DNA of 64,000 nucleotides, from assembly GCA_016584305.1 (NCBI GenBank), contig JACEEZ010022923.1, positions 1 to 64,000 of the forward strand, in the 5' to 3' direction. The DNA comes from Chionoecetes opilio. Its lineage: Eukaryota > Arthropoda > Malacostraca > Decapoda > Majidae. The notes beneath the pieces are model-generated. The model searched no databases. It worked only from the letters and a program-made list of their open reading frames with translations, and was not told the DNA's origin. Position numbers and translations under genes: made by a program. Shown here piece by piece: positions 63,650-64,000 of this stretch (positions within the stretch are counted from its first letter, which is position 1; each line of letters begins with the position of its first letter).

Positions 63650-64000
63650 AACCCAGCAAACACAAAGACGGAGGGCCTCCTGAGGCCCTCCGTATGTCTT
63701 ACCGGCGGCCCGACGGAAGTGTACGATGTAGGGCCGCTGGGAATTTGCTCAGAGGCTCACCGGCGGGCCGCTCCCAGCGGCCCGCCGTAGGGCATATGAC
63801 CATTTGCCGCTGTTATTTTAACTGATTGAGGAATATTACGGTTACACTTTCTAAGCATATTGCAGATCCAGTAATGTTTTTAGAGGTGTTGCACAGACCA
63901 TTAGCCGCTAAATACTGATGGGCCCGTACCGAGAGTCATGCTGAAGGGCGAGCGACAACCTTCGTTGACTGAAGGAGGGTACCATAAAAGGGATATTTTT
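63650..64000. mobile_element. Hairpin-rich DNA element, copy 2 (runs to the window edge)
   Basis: Starts AACCCAGCAAACACAAAGAC like 22924 and is nearly identical to copy 1 for about 180 bp. It includes the CGGAGGGCCTC/GAGGCCCTCCG hairpin (about 63668-63691) and the 12-bp-stem hairpin at 63761-63787. The AT-rich arm (63830-63910) is present but diverged, and the right arm is absent. After about 63930 the sequence is unassigned. Confidence 0.7.

Overview
The window looks like repeat-rich intergenic DNA from an animal, most likely a decapod crustacean (crab or shrimp). This is inferred from the mixture of I-, CR1- and RTE-like LINEs, the dense CA/TG and GACA microsatellites, and the style of the element proteins. 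No database search was run. I found no intact host gene, rRNA, functional tRNA, CRISPR array or bacterial operon. Almost every recognisable reading frame belongs to a transposable element, and nearly all are broken.

Layout. (1) 469-8950 is one minus-strand I-like LINE (gag-like ORF1, then endonuclease, reverse transcriptase, RNase H and a terminal zinc finger) split by a plus-strand CR1-like LINE at 739-3544. (2) 10103-12610 and 24235-27080 are inverted copies of one compound repeat. The second copy carries a hAT-type MITE that the first lacks. (3) 13080-14880 holds a degraded gene of a repeat-borne family with a PIN/FEN-nuclease-like acidic signature and a cysteine-rich end. (4) 16394-17850 and 27412-28345 are two copies of another LINE (family D). 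(5) 18581-23280 is a chain of truncated elements: part of a TTAA-type MITE, two pieces of LINE A, LINE B with a tRNA-Val-derived SINE inside it, and a hairpin-rich DNA element. (6) 23385-24162 is a pogo/Tigger-like MITE with TA duplications. (7) 28346-31262 holds a LINE E tail and a minus-strand RTE-clade LINE. (8) 31795-39570 holds two more copies of the I-like LINE, the second split by LINE C. (9) 40640-52590 is LINE A, split by an 8.2-kb Gypsy-type LTR retrotransposon at 43827-52037. (10) 52597-53862 is a full-length TTAA MITE. (11) 53870-63649 is the best preserved LINE (LINE B), with a PHD-finger ORF1. It is split by a 5.2-kb non-coding element with long terminal repeats at 57995-63167 and ended by a second copy of the hairpin-rich element.

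The window is therefore a nested mosaic in which related copies act as empty-site references. Several insertions can be dated relative to each other and their target duplications read directly. Large parts (about 12.7-16.4, 37.2-43.8, 44.6-51.7 and 58-63.1 kb) show a peculiar homopolymer smearing that looks more like sequencing or polishing error than evolution. Broken frames there should not be over-interpreted.
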